64,000 nt of DNA, taken from contig JAOSJX010000023.1 of the NCBI GenBank assembly GCA_027493875.1, forward strand, positions 248,001 through 312,000, read 5' to 3'. Origin of the DNA: Deltaproteobacteria bacterium (GTDB lineage Bacteria > Lernaellota > Lernaellaia > JACKCT01). The notes beneath the pieces were generated by a model that saw only the letters and a list, made by a program, of their open reading frames with translations, was not told where the DNA came from and did no database searches. How positions within the stretch are numbered: position 1 is the first letter of the stretch; every line of letters begins with the position of its first letter. The position numbers and the translations under genes are program-made. Positions 25,842 to 36,797 of the stretch are shown piece after piece.

Positions 25842-28192
25842 GACGGGGTGCCCATCCGGCGCACGCGAATCTCACCGGCGCCCGCCGGCATGGACATGAC
25901 ATGACCGTTGATATTGACGCTGCGGCCGTCCACGAGGCCTTCCGCGACCGAGAACGGCAGATGCCAATGGATACGCACGGGCGGGTTGTGATATTCCCCC
26001 GCCGAGGTAGAGCACGAGTTCCGCCGCCTTCGATTCCAACCGGAACGATACCCGGCCGAAGTGCGTCGGCGCATCCTTGACAGAGACTTCTTTTCCCCAC
26101 TCCGTCCACGCCGACGGGAGCACGCTCATGAGATGCAAGTCGCGTTTCTCCTCATAAAGCAGCGCATTACGGAGAAAAAGCAACCACTCGGCAAGGGCCC
26201 AACCGTGATGCCCGTCGCCCATCGACCCGCCGCCGGTGAGAGGATGAATCGCCTCGGGCCATGTGCCGGTCTTGGTGGCAAGCCGAAGTACGTTCGTCGC
26301 GAGATCCCACGCGCGTGGATCGCGTCGGGCAAGATAAACCTGGGCGAGGTGAAGCGTCAGATACGGGTTGATACCGGCGTGAACGATATGCTGAAAGAAA
26401 CATCCTTTGTGGAATGAAACGTCGCGCAGCGCGTCCAACGTATTCGTTACGGCATCGTCGTCCGCCGAAAAAATCCGCAGCGGATAAACGCAGGCGAGCG
26501 AGCCGATCGCGCCGGAATCCATGCGGCGGTAGGGGCTGGCCGGCAACAGCGATTTTCCTAACCGTCCCGAGGCGTGGCGCAAGGAATCGTGAACCGATTG
26601 CTTAAAATCGTCGCGGTACTTTTCGAAGTTCAGCATCTCGGTGCGATAACCGAGAAGCTCCGCCGCCTCCGCCGCGCAGTCGAGGCCGGCGATGCCCCAG
26701 AAGTCGTCCCAATAGTAATAATCGTTGGGGCCGAGATGCTCCGCGGAGGCGCCCGCCGGAAGAAGCCCGGTATGCGGTGTGACCGGCGCCCGCGTTTCAG
26801 TTCGCTTTTTTTCGATCCAGTACGCCGCGCGGCCCATCGCGGGGAAAACCTTTTCGAGATACTTGTTGTCGCCCGTGAGCCGGTAGTGCTCCATCAGCGT
26901 CCAGATCGCCTGTCCGTTGCTGTCCCATTCGCCGTTCTGTGAACGGAAATAGCCGTCCTTTTGCTGCAGCGACGGATAGCGCTCGAGAATGCGCGCGGCG
27001 CGCTCGGTGAAGCCGCAGCGGTCCAGCGCCGTCACGAGAAACGCCGCATCGCGGAACCAGAAATGATGATACGTCAAAGGTCCCGGCTTGATGTCCGTTC
27101 CGTCGTCAAAGAGCGCCAGATACGCCTTGTTGAGGTTAAAGCTGGCCTCAATCTCCTTGTCGGGGAGCGAGACGGTCATGCCCTGGCCGGTGATCTCTTC
27201 CCACACACTCTTGAGACGCACTTTCCGGTCGCGGTAGTCGAAGCGGCGCAGTTCGCGCGTGAGCCCTTTTCTCGGTTGCGCGCCGCCGATCGGCATGACA
27301 AGAATTTTGCTCGCGGTCGCGCTCGGTTCGAGGCGGAGCCGATAGCCGACCATCGCCGAGGCCAGACCCGCCGTGCACGTCGCGTGGGACTTCAGGGAAA
27401 CGCCGCCGCCCAAAGCGAACGAGCAGTCGCCGTCGCGAAACGTTGAGCAGTGCGCCAGATCGGGCTCTTCGGTCAGCACGGCGGCCAGCCGGCCGTCCAC
27501 GAAAAGCGACGCGTCATTTCCGTATTCGATGGAATGAATCAGCGCGACGCCTTCGGGGTTATAGGGGCGTAGAGAAAACCACAGCGTCGCGTCGGCGGGC
27601 TCGGTCCCGAGGTTCTGAACGCGCGCGCGATGAAGCACGGTCTCACGGCCGCGGATATCGCAAGCGAAAGATTCGAGTTGCAGAAAAAACTTCGTGGTTT
27701 CAAAAACGGTCTTGACCGCCGGAGCGGTGCCGATGGTTTCCTGACGGCCTTCGCGTGCTTTGGAGGGGAAAAAGTCTTCCCTCCCCACGTCAACCACGTA
27801 TCGAGGGACCAGCCGCCGAACCACGGCGTTACAAGTCCCACGGGGTCGACGACCGGTTCGATCGTCCCGCCGGGATTGCCGATAGCCGTCCAGTTACGGT
27901 GCGTCTGGTTTAAACCGATCGGCGAAATACGCGGGATGAAGGCGGGATCGTCCGGGTCGTACTGGCGAACGGCCCAATAGGGCCGAACCCAGTCCAGATT
28001 CGTTTGAAAAAACTGCGCGTTAAGCACACCACGCGCGCCTTCGCGCATCAGAACGGGAACGAGCTCCGGCGGAAACGGCGGTTCCGCCGGCTGACCGAGC
28101 GCCTGAACGGCGTCCAGCATGGCGCGAACGTCCGCCGGAACGTGCTTCCGGTAGAGGCGTTTGGCGATGAAGGCAAACAGCTTCACGCGCAC
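25838..28192 (-). CDS. Six-hairpin glycosidase-like protein (debranching/glucoamylase type)
   Basis: This protein of about 785 codons first has a beta-rich domain (LTWGGKTFSPSKAREG, then VQNLGTEPADATLWF, to about residue 330). A helical (alpha/alpha)6 barrel follows, with HHFWFRDAAFLVTALDRCG, QNGEWDSNGQAIWTLMEHY, YYYWDDFWGIAGLDCAAEA and GDGHHGWALAEWLLFLRNAL. The Trp/Asp-rich loops resemble those of GH15/GH63-type enzymes; the substrate and exact family are not determined. No signal peptide is obvious. Breaks near 27770 and 26010 give three frames. It is the first gene of the operon and overlaps the carbamoyltransferase start. Confidence 0.72.
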
Positions 28193-28260
28193 TCCGCGTT
28201 GACGCGAAAAAAGGGTTCCCGGCGATTATTGGCCAGACCGGGGCGTGACACAAGGAGCGC

Positions 28261-29109
28261 TTAATACTCGTAAAATCCGCGGCCGGTTTTGCGTCCGAGG
28301 CGGCCCGCCTCGACCATGCTGATTAGAAGAGGGCAAGGCCGGAACTTCGAGTCGGAAAAGCCGGAATACAGGCGCTGCATTACCGCGAGGCACACGTCCA
28401 AGCCCACGAGATCCGCAAGCGCCAGCGGGCCCATCGGGTGATTCATGCCGAGCTTCATCACGGTGTCGATCGCCTCCGGCGTGCCGATATTCTCATAGAC
28501 GCAGAAGATCGCCTCGTTGATGAGCATCATCAAAACGCGGTTGGCGGCGAAACCGGGCGAGTCTTTGATCTCGACCGGCGATTTGCCCAATTGAATCGAA
28601 AGGTCGTGGATGACTTGATAGGTTGCGTCATCCGTTTGCAGCGCGCGGATGACTTCGATGAGTTTCATCACCGGCACGGGGTTGAAAAAGTGCATGCCGA
28701 TGACGCGTTCGGGACGGTCGACGGTCGTCGCGAGTTTCGTGATCGAAAGGCTCGACGTATTCGTCGCCAGAATCGTTTCCGGTTTCGCGTACTTGCCCAG
28801 TTCGGCGAACACGGCCGTTTTCACGTCCAGATCCTCGAAAACCGCCTCGATCACGAGGTCGACGTCCGCGACGCCGGAGAGATCGGGCGCGGGGGTAATG
28901 CGCCCGAGAAGCGCATCTTTGTCCGCGGCGGTCATCTTATCCTTCTGAACGAGACGCTCCACGCCCTTCGCGATCCGCGCGACACCCTTGTCGGTCAGGT
29001 CTTTTGTACGGTCCGCGATCTTGACCGAAAGGCCCGCCGCGGCGCAGACCTGCGCGATCCCGTGCCCCATTGTTCCGGCTCCCACGACAAAAACGGACTG
29101 GACGCTCAT
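28261..29109 (-). CDS. 3-hydroxyacyl-CoA dehydrogenase (3-hydroxybutyryl-CoA dehydrogenase type)
   Basis: This NAD-dependent enzyme oxidises 3-hydroxyacyl-CoA. The intact 282-residue form has VVGAGTMGHGIAQVCAAAGL at the N-terminus. TNTSSLSITKLA and GMHFFNPVPVMKLIEV include the catalytic His, then come DSPGFAANRVLMMLINEA and the C-terminal GRKTGRGFYEY. This is the short Hbd/PaaH type without an enoyl-CoA hydratase domain. ATG 29109 is chosen because the Shine-Dalgarno GAGGAGA lies 6-8 bases before it and directly abuts the earlier ATG 29115. It may serve fatty acid oxidation or PHA/butyrate metabolism. Confidence 0.93.
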   Translation of the reverse strand: MSVQSVFVVGAGTMGHGIAQVCAAAGLSVKIADRTKDLTDKGVARIAKGVERLVQKDKMTAADKDALLGRITPAPDLSGVADVDLVIEAVFEDLDVKTAVFAELGKYAKPETILATNTSSLSITKLATTVDRPERVIGMHFFNPVPVMKLIEVIRALQTDDATYQVIHDLSIQLGKSPVEIKDSPGFAANRVLMMLINEAIFCVYENIGTPEAIDTVMKLGMNHPMGPLALADLVGLDVCLAVMQRLYSGFSDSKFRPCPLLISMVEAGRLGRKTGRGFYEY

Positions 29110-29218
29110 CGACATCTCCTCGTTCGGAATATTGCGTTGTGTGAAGGCGCCCCAAAACGGCGCGAGTGTCATTCTGCCCGACAGGCCGGGGCTTTGGCAA
29201 GGCGGATTCGTCTCGCTA

Positions 29219-31803
29219 CTATTCGTATTTCAGGGCGTCCCGCAGGGTAAGATTCGCGGCGGCCCGGGCCGGGGACAAGCCGCCGAGCACGGAAAAAACG
29301 ACCGCGCCGATGAACGCGATGGCGACCGTCGTCTCGTCGATGCGGACGGGCATTTTCCAACCGGCGAGAACTTCGTTGAGGCGCGTTACCTGGAGAACGC
29401 CCAGGCCGTAGCCGGCCACCGCGCCGATGGACGTTCCGAAGAGGCCCAGGAGCCCGGACTGGAAAAAGAAAATGGTGCCGACCTGTTGTTTGGTCGCCCC
29501 AAGGGAACGCACAACGCCGATTTCCCGCGTCCGGTCGATGACGCTGGCCATGAGCGTATTCACGATACCGATGAACGCGATCATCATGGTGATGATCTCG
29601 AGCGCCAGCGCCAGCGAAAAAATCTGGTCGATGGCTTCGAGGATCGCGCCGCGGAACTCACGGTTCGTCAAAACGAACAGGTTGAACGTGTCGCCGAGCC
29701 TTTATCGATTTCACGGCGGACGTCATCGGAATCGGCGGACGGCAGGAGGTAGACCTGGAAACTATCGACGAGCGGATCGCGATATATTTCCAGATAAAGC
29801 GGGCGATTAAATGTGACGACGCCCTCGTCGCTCAGATAATCCCGGACGACGCCGAGAATCCTGAATGAATGCTTTCCCGACGGCGTGGACAGCGAAATCG
29901 ACGCGGCGTCGCCGAGGTTCGGATGATGAATGACGAGCGCCTGCGAGATAAAAACGCCCTCATTGGCGAGAAAAGCCTTGAGGGCCGATTCCCGGTCGCC
30001 GCGGATAAAGAGAAAGCGGTCCGGGTTGAATTTCTTTTCGAAGTCGATGGACAGTAAGGAGATGCGCGAACCTTGGTAGGACACATTGCGAAAACGCATA
30101 TGGCGGACCACATCGACGCCCGGGATCGCCGAGACGGTGTCGGAAAGCGACGCCTCCATGGGAACGCTCGTGCGCGTGACGAATGCTGAAGACGACGTCA
30201 CGACAAGATCGGCGCGAAGCGCGTTGTTCATCCACGCCTTGGTCTCTTCCTTCGTCGAGGTCATAAAAATGTAGATCTGGAACATCACCGCCAGCGCGAC
30301 CATGAAAGCGGCGACGGTCATCGAAGACCGGCCGAGATCGCGCAAAACGTTTTCCGAAGACATGCGGAAAAGCGGTGTTCGGAGGCGCGCGCCGATTTTA
30401 GACAGGTTCTGGAGAACGATGTTCATGAGAACGGGTGTCGCGGCCACGGAGAGAACCAAAATCGCCAGCATCGCGGTCCGAAGGCCGTTCAGGTCGTTGG
30501 CGAGAGGCGGATAAGACAAGCAAACGAGCGTCGCCGCCGCGCTGACCGCCGCGAGCCCCGTCCACCAGCGGAGGGCGGCGCCACGCCCCATCGAAAGGCC
30601 GGGGCCGAAACGCACCACTTCGAGCGGCGTGATCCTTGTCGCGCGAAACGACGGCCACGCCGCGCCGAGGATGCTGACGCCGATGCCGAGCAAGGTCCCG
30701 CGGAGAACCATCGCGGAGTGAAACGTCGGATCGGCGCCGCTCGTCGGAACAAAAACGCTGCTGGTTTGGCCGATAAAATAAAGAACGGCGGCACGGCCGG
30801 CCGCGTACCCGACGGCAACGCCGATAGCCGAGCCGAGCAGCGCGAGAACGATTGACTCGCCGATAAAGAGCGCCCAGATCCTCGCGCGCGTCACGCCGAC
30901 CATGCGTAAAATACCGATCTCACGGATGCGCTGGTAGACCGTCGTGGTCACGGCGTTCAGAATGATAAATCCGGCCATTGATAGAACGACGAGCGACAGG
31001 ACGGTCAACCCCAGCGTAAAACTCCGGGACATTGTTTCGACGCTTTCGCTGCGCTGTTTTGGTCGCGCGACTTCATATTGGTCCCCGAGTCTCCGGGCGA
31101 GCGCATCGGCAACGGCGTCCGCTGACGCGCCGTCCTCCAGAATGATGTCGATGGAATCGAAAGTCCCTTGACGTCCGAAGTAGAGCTGCGCGGCGAACAC
31201 GTCCATGAGCGCGAAGTTGCCGCCGAACGTATCCGCCGTACCGCGTGACCGCAGCAGTCCTTTAACATCAAACGGCTTTTTGCCCCGGCTGGTTAAAAGG
31301 TCGATGGTCTGCCCGATGGCGATGCCGTGCCGTTCCGCGAATTCGCGATTCAAAAGAAGGGAATTCTGCGAGTTGAGAAAGGCGAGGGGGTCGTCGATCT
31401 CGACGTCGTCTTCCCCCGTCATTTCATAGTCGCGCGCGGTGGCATCGTTCAAAGTATCGACGGCCAGCAAAAGCAGGTTGTCTTCGCCGTACCGGGTAAT
31501 CACCTGAATGGTCGGGAGCGCGGCTTTCACCCCGTCAACGGGAAGGCGGCCGTTTTCATCCGGGGTCGTGAGAAGGGTATGAACGGATTCGTTGACACCC
31601 GCCTCGCCGCCGGTGATTTGCAGTTGCGCCTTGCCCGCGACCGTTTCGACCATCGACGCGTAGGAATCGCTCATCGTGTCGAGAATCATCTGAACGGAGA
31701 TAAACGCGGCGACGCCGAGACCGATCCCGAGGACCGTCAGCGCCGTGCGGAACGGATGTTCGCGAAGGCGTCGTAGGCTGACCGTGCGAAGCAGCGTGAG
31801 CAT
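29219..31803 (-). CDS. ABC transporter permease with two FtsX domains
   Basis: This large permease of about 861 codons is of the MacB/LolC class. It has an N-terminal helix (TALTVLGIGLGVAAFISVQMI), an extracytoplasmic MacB-PCD-like domain, and a first FtsX block (VLSLVVLSMAGFIILNAVTT with REIGILRMVGVTRARIW). A second membrane/periplasmic/FtsX set ends with REIGVVRSLGATKQQVG and the ARAAANLTLRDALKYE tail. Such duplicated permeases export lipoproteins, lipids or peptides using a LolD-like ATPase. One break near 29690 separates the last 150 residues. The ATPase gene lies 15 bases upstream on the same strand. Confidence 0.88.
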
Positions 31804-31818
31804 AAGCGGCCTGTTCGC

Positions 31819-32487
31819 CTACGCGGCTTCCACCAAACCGTCCACGATATTGATCACGCGTCCGGCGTAGGAGATGGAACGGGGATCGTGCGTGACGAGG
31901 AGAACCGCCTTGCCGAAGTCGCGGGCCAGCGCGGAAATCATTTCCATGACCTGCGTTCCCGATTTCGTGTCGAGGTTGCCGGTCGGCTCGTCGGCGAGGA
32001 TAAGCACCGGGTCGAACGCGAGGGCCCTCGCGATGGCGACGCGCTGTTGCTCACCGCCGGACAGTTCCGTCGGACGATGGTGGAGCCGGTGGCCGAGGCC
32101 GACGCGCTCCAGAATCTCCGTCGCCCGCTGGTCCGCGGATTTACGCGCCGTGCCGCCGAGAAGAAGCGGTAGCGTCACGTTTTCGATGGCCGTCATGGTC
32201 GGGAGCAGATTGAAAAACTGAAAAATGAATCCGATCCGCGAACGGCGCATCCGGGTCCGTTCCGCGTCGTCCAGCGTAACGATCGACCGGCCGTCGATGA
32301 GAATGTCGCCATCCGTCGGATCGTCGAGTCCGCCGATGAGATTGAGAATCGTCGATTTGCCGGAGCCGGAAGGCCCGCTGACCGCCAGGAACTCGCCGGG
32401 TTCCAGGCGGAACGACACGCCGCGGAGCGCGTGAACGGGAACCTCGCCTTGGTGATACGTTTTTTTGAGGTCGCGAACGTCAAGCAT
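31819..32487 (-). CDS. LolD/MacB-type ABC transporter ATP-binding protein
   Basis: This intact ATPase of 222 residues has Walker A GPSGSGKST, the Q-loop in GFIFQFFNLLPTMTAIENV, signature LSGGEQQRVAIARALA, Walker B VLILADEPTGNLD and the H-loop LLVTHD. The GFIFQFFNLLP and TGNLDT patterns place it in the LolD/MacB/FtsE group. ATG 32487 is preferred over GTG 32493 because a CGGAG site is six bases upstream. It energises the FtsX-type permease encoded next. The cargo is unknown; a Gram-negative lipoprotein or lipid exporter is plausible. Confidence 0.93.
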   Translation of the reverse strand: MLDVRDLKKTYHQGEVPVHALRGVSFRLEPGEFLAVSGPSGSGKSTILNLIGGLDDPTDGDILIDGRSIVTLDDAERTRMRRSRIGFIFQFFNLLPTMTAIENVTLPLLLGGTARKSADQRATEILERVGLGHRLHHRPTELSGGEQQRVAIARALAFDPVLILADEPTGNLDTKSGTQVMEMISALARDFGKAVLLVTHDPRSISYAGRVINIVDGLVEAA

Positions 32488-32612
32488 GAACACTCCGGAA
32501 AACTGAGGCTCCCGAATTTGCGCCGGGAGAACCGATAAATCAAGGACAACCCCTTTGGCGAAAAGGTCCGCTTGTGGTAGTTATTGGCGCGAATCTCGGA
32601 AGTGGGTTTGCG

Positions 32613-33134
32613 ATGTACCGGCTTGTGATACGCGACGCGGAAGGCGGTGAGGCTTCGTTCCCGGTGTCGAAGGACGTCGTGATTGGGCGGAGCTCCGAAT
32701 GCGACATCCGCCTGAGCGACGCATCGGTTTCGCGGCGCCATGCCCGCGTTTTTCTGGATTACGGCGATCCGGCCGTCGAGGATTTGAACACGCCCAACGG
32801 GACGCTCGTCAACGGACAGCGGATTCAGGGGACGACGCGTCTCAAAGCGGGCGATCTCATTCAAATCGCGTCGGAGAGAGTTCGCGTGGTCGAAGTCAGC
32901 CCGCTGGACGATTACGTGGCCACGACCTCCGCGGGCGACCGGCCGATGCCGGACCTGGATGAAAACCGGCCGAAAAGCGCGTGGGATGAACCGCTGCCCG
33001 AACGCACGCCGCCGCCAACCCCGGCCGCGCCGGCCAAGCCCTCGGGGCCGCCAAAGCTGCCCGTGGCGTGGATTGTCGGCGCGGGCGTCGTGCTGGCGGC
33101 GCTGGTCTTCTTTTTGATTTGGGGAAGAGGCTGA
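32613..33134 (+). CDS. FHA-domain protein with C-terminal membrane anchor
   Basis: This intact protein of 173 residues has an FHA domain at about residues 5-90 with VIGRSSECDIRL, SVSRRHARV and NGTLVNGQRI, which together form the phosphothreonine-binding face. A Pro-rich linker (PERTPPPTPAAPAKPSGPP) and a transmembrane helix (VAWIVGAGVVLAALVFFLIW) follow, so the FHA domain would face the cytoplasm as a tail-anchored protein. ATG 32613 is picked over an upstream GTG because it opens the domain. The next FHA gene overlaps it (TGATG). A Hanks kinase is encoded at 3.5-5 kb. Confidence 0.85.
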   Translation: MYRLVIRDAEGGEASFPVSKDVVIGRSSECDIRLSDASVSRRHARVFLDYGDPAVEDLNTPNGTLVNGQRIQGTTRLKAGDLIQIASERVRVVEVSPLDDYVATTSAGDRPMPDLDENRPKSAWDEPLPERTPPPTPAAPAKPSGPPKLPVAWIVGAGVVLAALVFFLIWGRG

Positions 33135-33536
33135 TGGGCGAAGAACATCACGATCAGACGATGGTCACCGATGCGCACAGCCAGGAAGACGTGCAGTACA
33201 AACGAGGCCGTGCGCATGAGGGGCTCGATCCGTTTTTGGTCGTTAAGTCGGGCGACGAAAAAGGTAAGAAAAATTCTCCTGCTCGCGAAAAGCACGACCA
33301 TCGGACGCGCCAGCCGCATGAACGTGCGTCTGCGCGATCCGTTGGTGTCGTCGGAGCACGCGGTGATTATCCGCGACGCGGCGAAATTGAGCATCAAAGA
33401 CACTGGTTCAACCAACGGAACGCACGTGAACGGCCGCAAGGTCGAAGAATGCATGATTGAAGACGGCGCCAAGATCGTTTTGGGCGAGACCGAAATGATG
33501 CTTGTCGTCCCGAAAAACCGTGCGAGCCGCTCGTAA
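33134..33536 (+). CDS. Second FHA-domain protein, frameshifted
   Basis: This soluble protein of about 133 residues starts with an acidic region rich in His, Asp and Glu (MGEEHHDQTMVTDAHSQED). An FHA domain follows, with TTIGRASRMNVRLRD, VSSEHAVII and GSTNGTHVNGRKV, ending MMLVVPKN. The first and second parts lie in different frames around 33265, a likely one-base insertion. The start overlaps the first FHA gene. The Thr-containing N-terminus (QTMVTDAH) could itself be a phosphorylation site, as in GarA-like proteins; this is inference. Confidence 0.8.
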
Positions 33537-33539
33537 GCA

Positions 33540-34545
33540 TCAGCCGAAAAAGCTGCGAATTCTTCCCAATCCGATGGCCAGCCGGCGGACGTACAAAAGC
33601 ACCGGCGTGGAGAGAAACGTCGCGATATCGCCGCGTCCGAGGCCGATGAACCAGGCCTGCAGCGTGGTGCGGTCTTCGCCGAGCAGATAAAGCAAGCCTG
33701 CCGCGAATAAGCCAAAAAAGCTGGGTCGAAAAACATTCCGGCGAGGAGATAAAGCGGCCAGGACGCGATGGCGGCAAATCGCGCCAGATAGAACAGTTTC
33801 TTGAGAAAACCGAATCCACCGTGCCAGCGCGCGTGATATTGGCCGGAATAGCGGGCGCCGCGATACGCCCGGCGCCAATACCGCGCCATGGTGTCGGGAT
33901 CTTTGTGATACAGATATGAGCGCCCCCGATCACGGTTTTTCCACCGTCGCGGACGAGGCGCTTGACGAGATCGACGTCGGTGCCGATCGGGAAATCGGGA
34001 TCGTACCCTCCCGCGGAAAAATACGCTTCCTTGGGAAAAGCCCACGCACCGGTTCCCCGCCGGCCCGATAACACGCGTCGCACGACCGCTTCGTGCTGGT
34101 CGTTCTGATGGCGGATTAATGGATTGTTTTTCTCCGTCCAGACGCGCCGTCCCAAGTTGATTGCGCCGATCACTCCGGGAAGGTGCATGTACCGGATGAT
34201 CTTTTCGACATAGTCCTCGTCGTAGTAGCCGTCGCCTTCCAGAAACAAAAGTATTTCGCCCTGAGCCACGCGCGCGCCGTCGTTGCGAGCGGCTGGTTCG
34301 CCGCCGTTTTGCTTCCGCCGCAGGTACCGCACGCCGAGCGGCGGGACAATGTCTTGCGTGTTGTCCGTCGACGCGTCGTCACAAACGATGATTTCCAAAT
34401 TTTTGTAGGTTTGCGCTTTTAATGATGCAACGCACCGGGGAAGCGTTTCGGCGCAGTTATAGGCGGGGATGATCGCGCTGACGAGTCCGCGAAACGGATT
34501 GGTCGGTGTATTGGGATCGGGAATCAGCGGCTTGGGAAAGTCCAC
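33540..34545 (-). CDS. Glycosyltransferase family 2
   Basis: This GT-A enzyme has SAIIPAYNCAETLPRCVASL at the start of the catalytic domain, IIVCDDASTDNT, the LFLEGDGYYDEDYVEK metal-binding region (an Asp-Gly-Asp in place of the usual DDD), and later FSAGGYDPDFPIGTDVDLVK. C-terminal hydrophobic segments (SWPLYLLAGMFFDPAF and LFAAGLLYLLGE) suggest membrane association. Breaks near 33930 and 33730 put the C-terminal part in other frames. Start GTG 34545 lies one base beyond the previous stop. It is the last gene of the seven-gene minus operon and should add a sugar to the glycan built there. Confidence 0.82.
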
Positions 34546-34546
34546 G

Positions 34547-35663
34547 TCAGCGACCCAGTAACTCGGCGTAAAGCGACTCCAACACTGAAACCTGCCGCTC
34601 GATATCCCAAACGCGTTCGACGAGTTCGCGTCCGCCGCGCCCGATGATTTTGCGAAAGGACGGTTCGCGCACGAGCCGTCCCAGCGCATCGGCGAGCGCG
34701 TCGACATCCCGTTCGGGCACAAGCAAACCGTTGACGCCGTCTTCAATGACCTCGGGAATCCCCGCGTGAATCGTCGCGACGATCGGCAGGCACGTGCCCA
34801 TCGCTTCCTTAAGCACCATACTGATTTCGTCCTTGCCGCCGTATCGATCGGTCACCGACGGCAGGCAGAAAATATCGGCGTCGGCCATTTCCGCCGGAAG
34901 CGCCGAGAACGGAACGCGTCCGGGAAAATCAATGGAGCGCTCAAGGCCTATTTCAATCGCGAACGATTTCAAGGTCTCCAAGAGCGGTCCGTCCCCGACA
35001 ATGCGCGCGTGAACGGGGACGCCGTCCTCCTTAAGGCGGCCGATCGCCCGGATCAAATATTCGATACCCTTTTTTCTCAACCATCCGCGCGACGGAAAGG
35101 ATTTTAACCGGTGTTCGTTGGGGGCGGGCGGTCGGAGCAAAGTCCGTAAGATCGATGCCGAGCCGGTAGATTTTGATTTTCGACGCCGGACAACCGGCGG
35201 CGACGAGGTCCTTCGTCATATCGGTAGATAGAGCGAGAAAAAGATCGCCCTCCTTAAAGAGGCGTTCATAGCGCCGCTTCCATTTGGGCTTGGCCGGCAC
35301 TTCGAAAACGTCCTGCCCGTAGAAACTCGTGACGAGCGGAATCCCCAACTTCTTCTTGGTTTCGAGCAAGAAATACCCGGTCGGACCGAAATGGGCGTGG
35401 AGGAGATCCGCGCGGCAATCGCGGGCCCAATGCGTGTAAATGGGAAAGTATCCCACTGTCTTGCGCGCCAGTTCCTGCGCCGCGGCGAACAAGGCGCCCG
35501 AGTCCGCGATGCACCGGATATTTTTGGCGGGAAACTGATCGGCATGATCGCGCCGTTCGCAAAATATATGCGCGTCCGCCGTTCGGTGCCGCGTCACAAT
35601 GTCGTAGATAAAGGTTTCCGTCCCGCGCAGAAAAGTATCGCGGACGTGCGCGACGCGAATCAT
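34547..35663 (-). CDS. Glycosyltransferase family 4
   Basis: This GT-B enzyme of about 372 codons has an N-terminal half beginning MIRVAHVRDTFLRGTETFIY, with LLHAHFGPTGYFLL and VTSFYGQDVFE. The C-terminal half has ILSVARMVEKKG, ARIVGDGPLLETLKSF, and the EX7E-type nucleotide-sugar site DEISMVLKEAMGTCLPIVAT with GVNGLLVPERD. One base is lost near 35070, just after VEKKG. It lies between the DegT aminotransferase (four-base overlap) and the GT2 gene. The HxHFG and colanic acid-like layout suggests extracellular polysaccharide synthesis. Confidence 0.87.
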
Positions 35664-36773
35664 GACTTGCCTTGAAAAAATGAACGGACGCCGTCGATGA
35701 CGCGTTCCACTTCGCTCTCCGCCATTTCCGGAAACAGCGGAAGGCTGAGCACCTCCGCCGCGTGCGTCTCCGCTTCCGGAAATGAGCCGGAGCGATAGCC
35801 GAGCTCCGCGAAGGCCGGCTGCCGGTGAAGCGGGACCGGATAGTGAACTTGCGTCGAGATGTCGCGCGATCCGAGATGCTCAGCGAGAGCGTCGCGGTCC
35901 GGCGTTCTGACAACGTAAAGATGATAAACGCAACACGTCGCCGAGCCTTCGACGGGAAGCGCTAACGGCAGGGCGGCGAAAGCGTCGTCATAGCGCGCCG
36001 CAATCTCGCGTCGTTTATCCGTCCACGAGGGAAGGTGTCGTAATTTGACCGACAAAATAGCTGCTTGTAGATCGTCGAGCCGGCTGTTGATTCCGCATTC
36101 GTCGGCGCGGTAGCGGTCCGTTTGACCGTAATGGCGCAACCGGCGCAATCGCTCGGCGGTCTTTTCGTTAGCCGTCACGACCATGCCGGCGTCGCCCATC
36201 GCGCCAAGGTTCTTACTCGGGTAGAAGCTGAACGCCGCCGCCTGCCCGAAGCCGCCGACCATTTTTCCGTCGATCGCCGCGCCGTGGGCCTGCGCGCAAT
36301 CTTCGATGACGGCGATGCCTTTGCGCGATGCGAAATCGGCGATGGCCTCCATGGAGGCGGGACGGCCGTAAAGATGCACCGGAACAATCGCCGCGGTTTT
36401 TGTCGTCAGCGCCGTGTCCAGCTTTGCCGGATCGAGATTCCAAGATTGCGGATCGATATCGGCGAAGATCGGGCAGCAGCCGGTGTCGGCGATCGCCATG
36501 GCCGTCGGAATCGCGGAATTCGGCGCCGTCAAAACGTCGGAGCCGCGGGGCACTTCCAGCGCTTCCAGCGCCAGACGGATCGCGTCGGTGCCGTTGGCGA
36601 CCCCGACCGCGTACGGAACGCGGAGATAATCCGCGAACGCCTTCTCGAAAGTCGCCAACCGTTCGCCGAGGATATAGTGGCCGCCCGCCAGGCACTCCAA
36701 AACGGCCGCGTCGATTTCGTCGCGGATGGACTCGTACTGCCGTTTTGCGTCGAAAAAGAGGGACGAAATTCAT
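35660..36773 (-). CDS. DegT/DnrJ/EryC1/StrS sugar aminotransferase
   Basis: This PLP enzyme converts a keto sugar nucleotide to an amino sugar. The N-terminus reads MNFVPLF, then after a break near 36750 FDAKRQYESIRDEID and LECLAGGHYILG. AVGVANGTDAIRLALEAL follows, with PVHLYGRPASMEAI, VIEDCAQAHGA, and SFYPSKNLGAMGDAG carrying the PLP lysine. The C-terminal DISTQVHYPVPLHRQPAF is typical of the family. The start at 36773 is set by homology and an AGGA site. Its presence makes an amino-sugar product likely for this locus. Confidence 0.9.
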
Positions 36774-36797
36774 GATCCTGCCGCCTGGACGCGAAGG

